Shown here: positions 63,680 to 64,000 of the stretch, one piece after another
How positions within the stretch are numbered: position 1 is the stretch's first letter
Layout: every line of letters begins with the position of its first letter
Assembly: GCF_003340555.1 (NCBI RefSeq)
Contig: NZ_QPLJ01000001.1
Coordinates: 248,001 to 312,000 of the forward strand
Source: Jannaschia formosa
Lineage (GTDB): Bacteria > Pseudomonadota > Alphaproteobacteria > Rhodobacterales > Rhodobacteraceae
Direction of reading: 5' to 3'
Length of the DNA stretch: 64,000 nucleotides
Position numbers and translations under genes: made by a program
The notes under the pieces: generated by a model
Databases searched by the model: none
Told to the model about the DNA's origin: nothing
The model's input: only the letters and a program-made list of their open reading frames with translations

Positions 63680-64000
63680 TCAGCCATCCTGCCTCTCCGT
63701 CACGACGAGGATCGGCCCCATCCGCCGCCCCGGATCGGCCCGGCCCAGCGCGGGCGCGTAGAGCCGCGAGACGCTGCCATCGAGATAGAGCGCGTCGCGC
63801 ACGCCCAGCACGTCGCGAAAGAGCGTCGCCATCTCGTGGAAGCTGACCGGCTGGTCGGAGATGACGAAATGCACGCGCCGCCCGTCGGGGCTGGCGCCGA
63901 CGCCGTTGCGCAGGTTGAGATAGGTGCTGTCGGGGATGAAGCGCGGATGCAGCGCGCCGTCGATGACCAGCATCGGCCCCGACTGGGTGGCCTGCCGGCA
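63680..64000 (-). CDS. Phosphodiester glycosidase (NAGPA) family protein, C-terminal part
   Basis: The frame enters at the right edge and ends at 63680 (107 codons visible). The segment [77 protein letters not shown] matches the C-terminal half of the phosphodiester glycosidase (former DUF2233) domain; the DGS motif near the end is the expected active-site segment. Such proteins may process exported glycans. The N-terminus and signal peptide lie outside the window. Confidence 0.85.
   Translation of the reverse strand, partial: CRQATQSGPMLVIDGALHPRFIPDSTYLNLRNGVGASPDGRRVHFVISDQPVSFHEMATLFRDVLGVRDALYLDGSVSRLYAPALGRADPGRRMGPILVVTERQDG

Overview
This window is very GC-rich, densely coded, mostly single-copy chromosomal DNA. 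The gene content points to an alphaproteobacterium of the Rhodobacteraceae (Roseobacter/Paracoccus-like): an Irr-type Fur regulator next to fabA/fabB/fabI, two DUF2125 proteins, a Flp-pilin-like small protein with the DESGGVSLDWVVL motif, a GcvT-domain FAD dehydrogenase, and aromatic-acid genes of the 4-hydroxybenzoate/protocatechuate branch. The assignment rests on gene families and order, not on a database search. No rRNA, tRNA, CRISPR array, insertion sequence or phage gene was recognised.

Layout. 1-9.5 kb: end of an MFS transporter, an FMO-like monooxygenase with an NTF2-like head, ftsK with an upstream DapC-like aminotransferase, an amidase and a UbiH-type hydroxylase. 9.8-15.6 kb: Trm112-like protein, LON-domain protein, thioredoxin-TPR protein, a large RTX protein, exonuclease III and LolA. 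15.7-27.2 kb: a crotonase-fold protein lacking both catalytic glutamates coupled to an SDR, a DUF2125 protein, xerC-DUF484, fructose-6-phosphate aldolase, a LysE exporter, priA, then hisC-tyrC-extensin-like. 27.3-33.2 kb: a MotA/ExbB-like and OmpA/MotB-like pair whose second member carries a very long repeat-built coiled coil, a ChaC-like protein, a second DUF2125 protein and a small anchored protein. 33.3-43.5 kb: catabolism (GcvT-type demethylating dehydrogenase, pobA-pcaD-pcaB-MFS, dehydratase, hydrolase, haloacid dehalogenase) and a Flp-like protein.

43.7-50 kb: fatty-acid and iron block fabI, fabB, fabA and irr, with a membrane LytTR regulator and a divergent DUF2306-like membrane gene lying between fabB and fabA, followed by two dehydrogenases. 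50.1-54 kb: molybdenum-cofactor operon fdhD-mobA-mobB-moeA, in which moeA is fused to an unrelated N-terminal domain. 54-58.2 kb: azlCD, an Lrp regulator divergent from alanine dehydrogenase, mscL and a glutathione transferase. 58.4-64 kb: pnp, rpsO and truB on one strand, with small genes lying between the normally adjacent members, and the end of a phosphodiester glycosidase.

Many neighbours overlap by 1-4 bp (ATGA/GTGA/TTGA) and several adjacent starts are GTG or TTG, so translational coupling is common. Two related families of dispersed intergenic repeats (a GC hairpin followed by a conserved AT-containing core) sit at seven or more gene borders. The observations most worth follow-up are the MotAB-like motor pair with a 74-residue triplicated coiled coil, the MoeA fusion, the crotonase without catalytic residues, the LytTR/DUF2306 pair inside the fab locus, and the repeat families.
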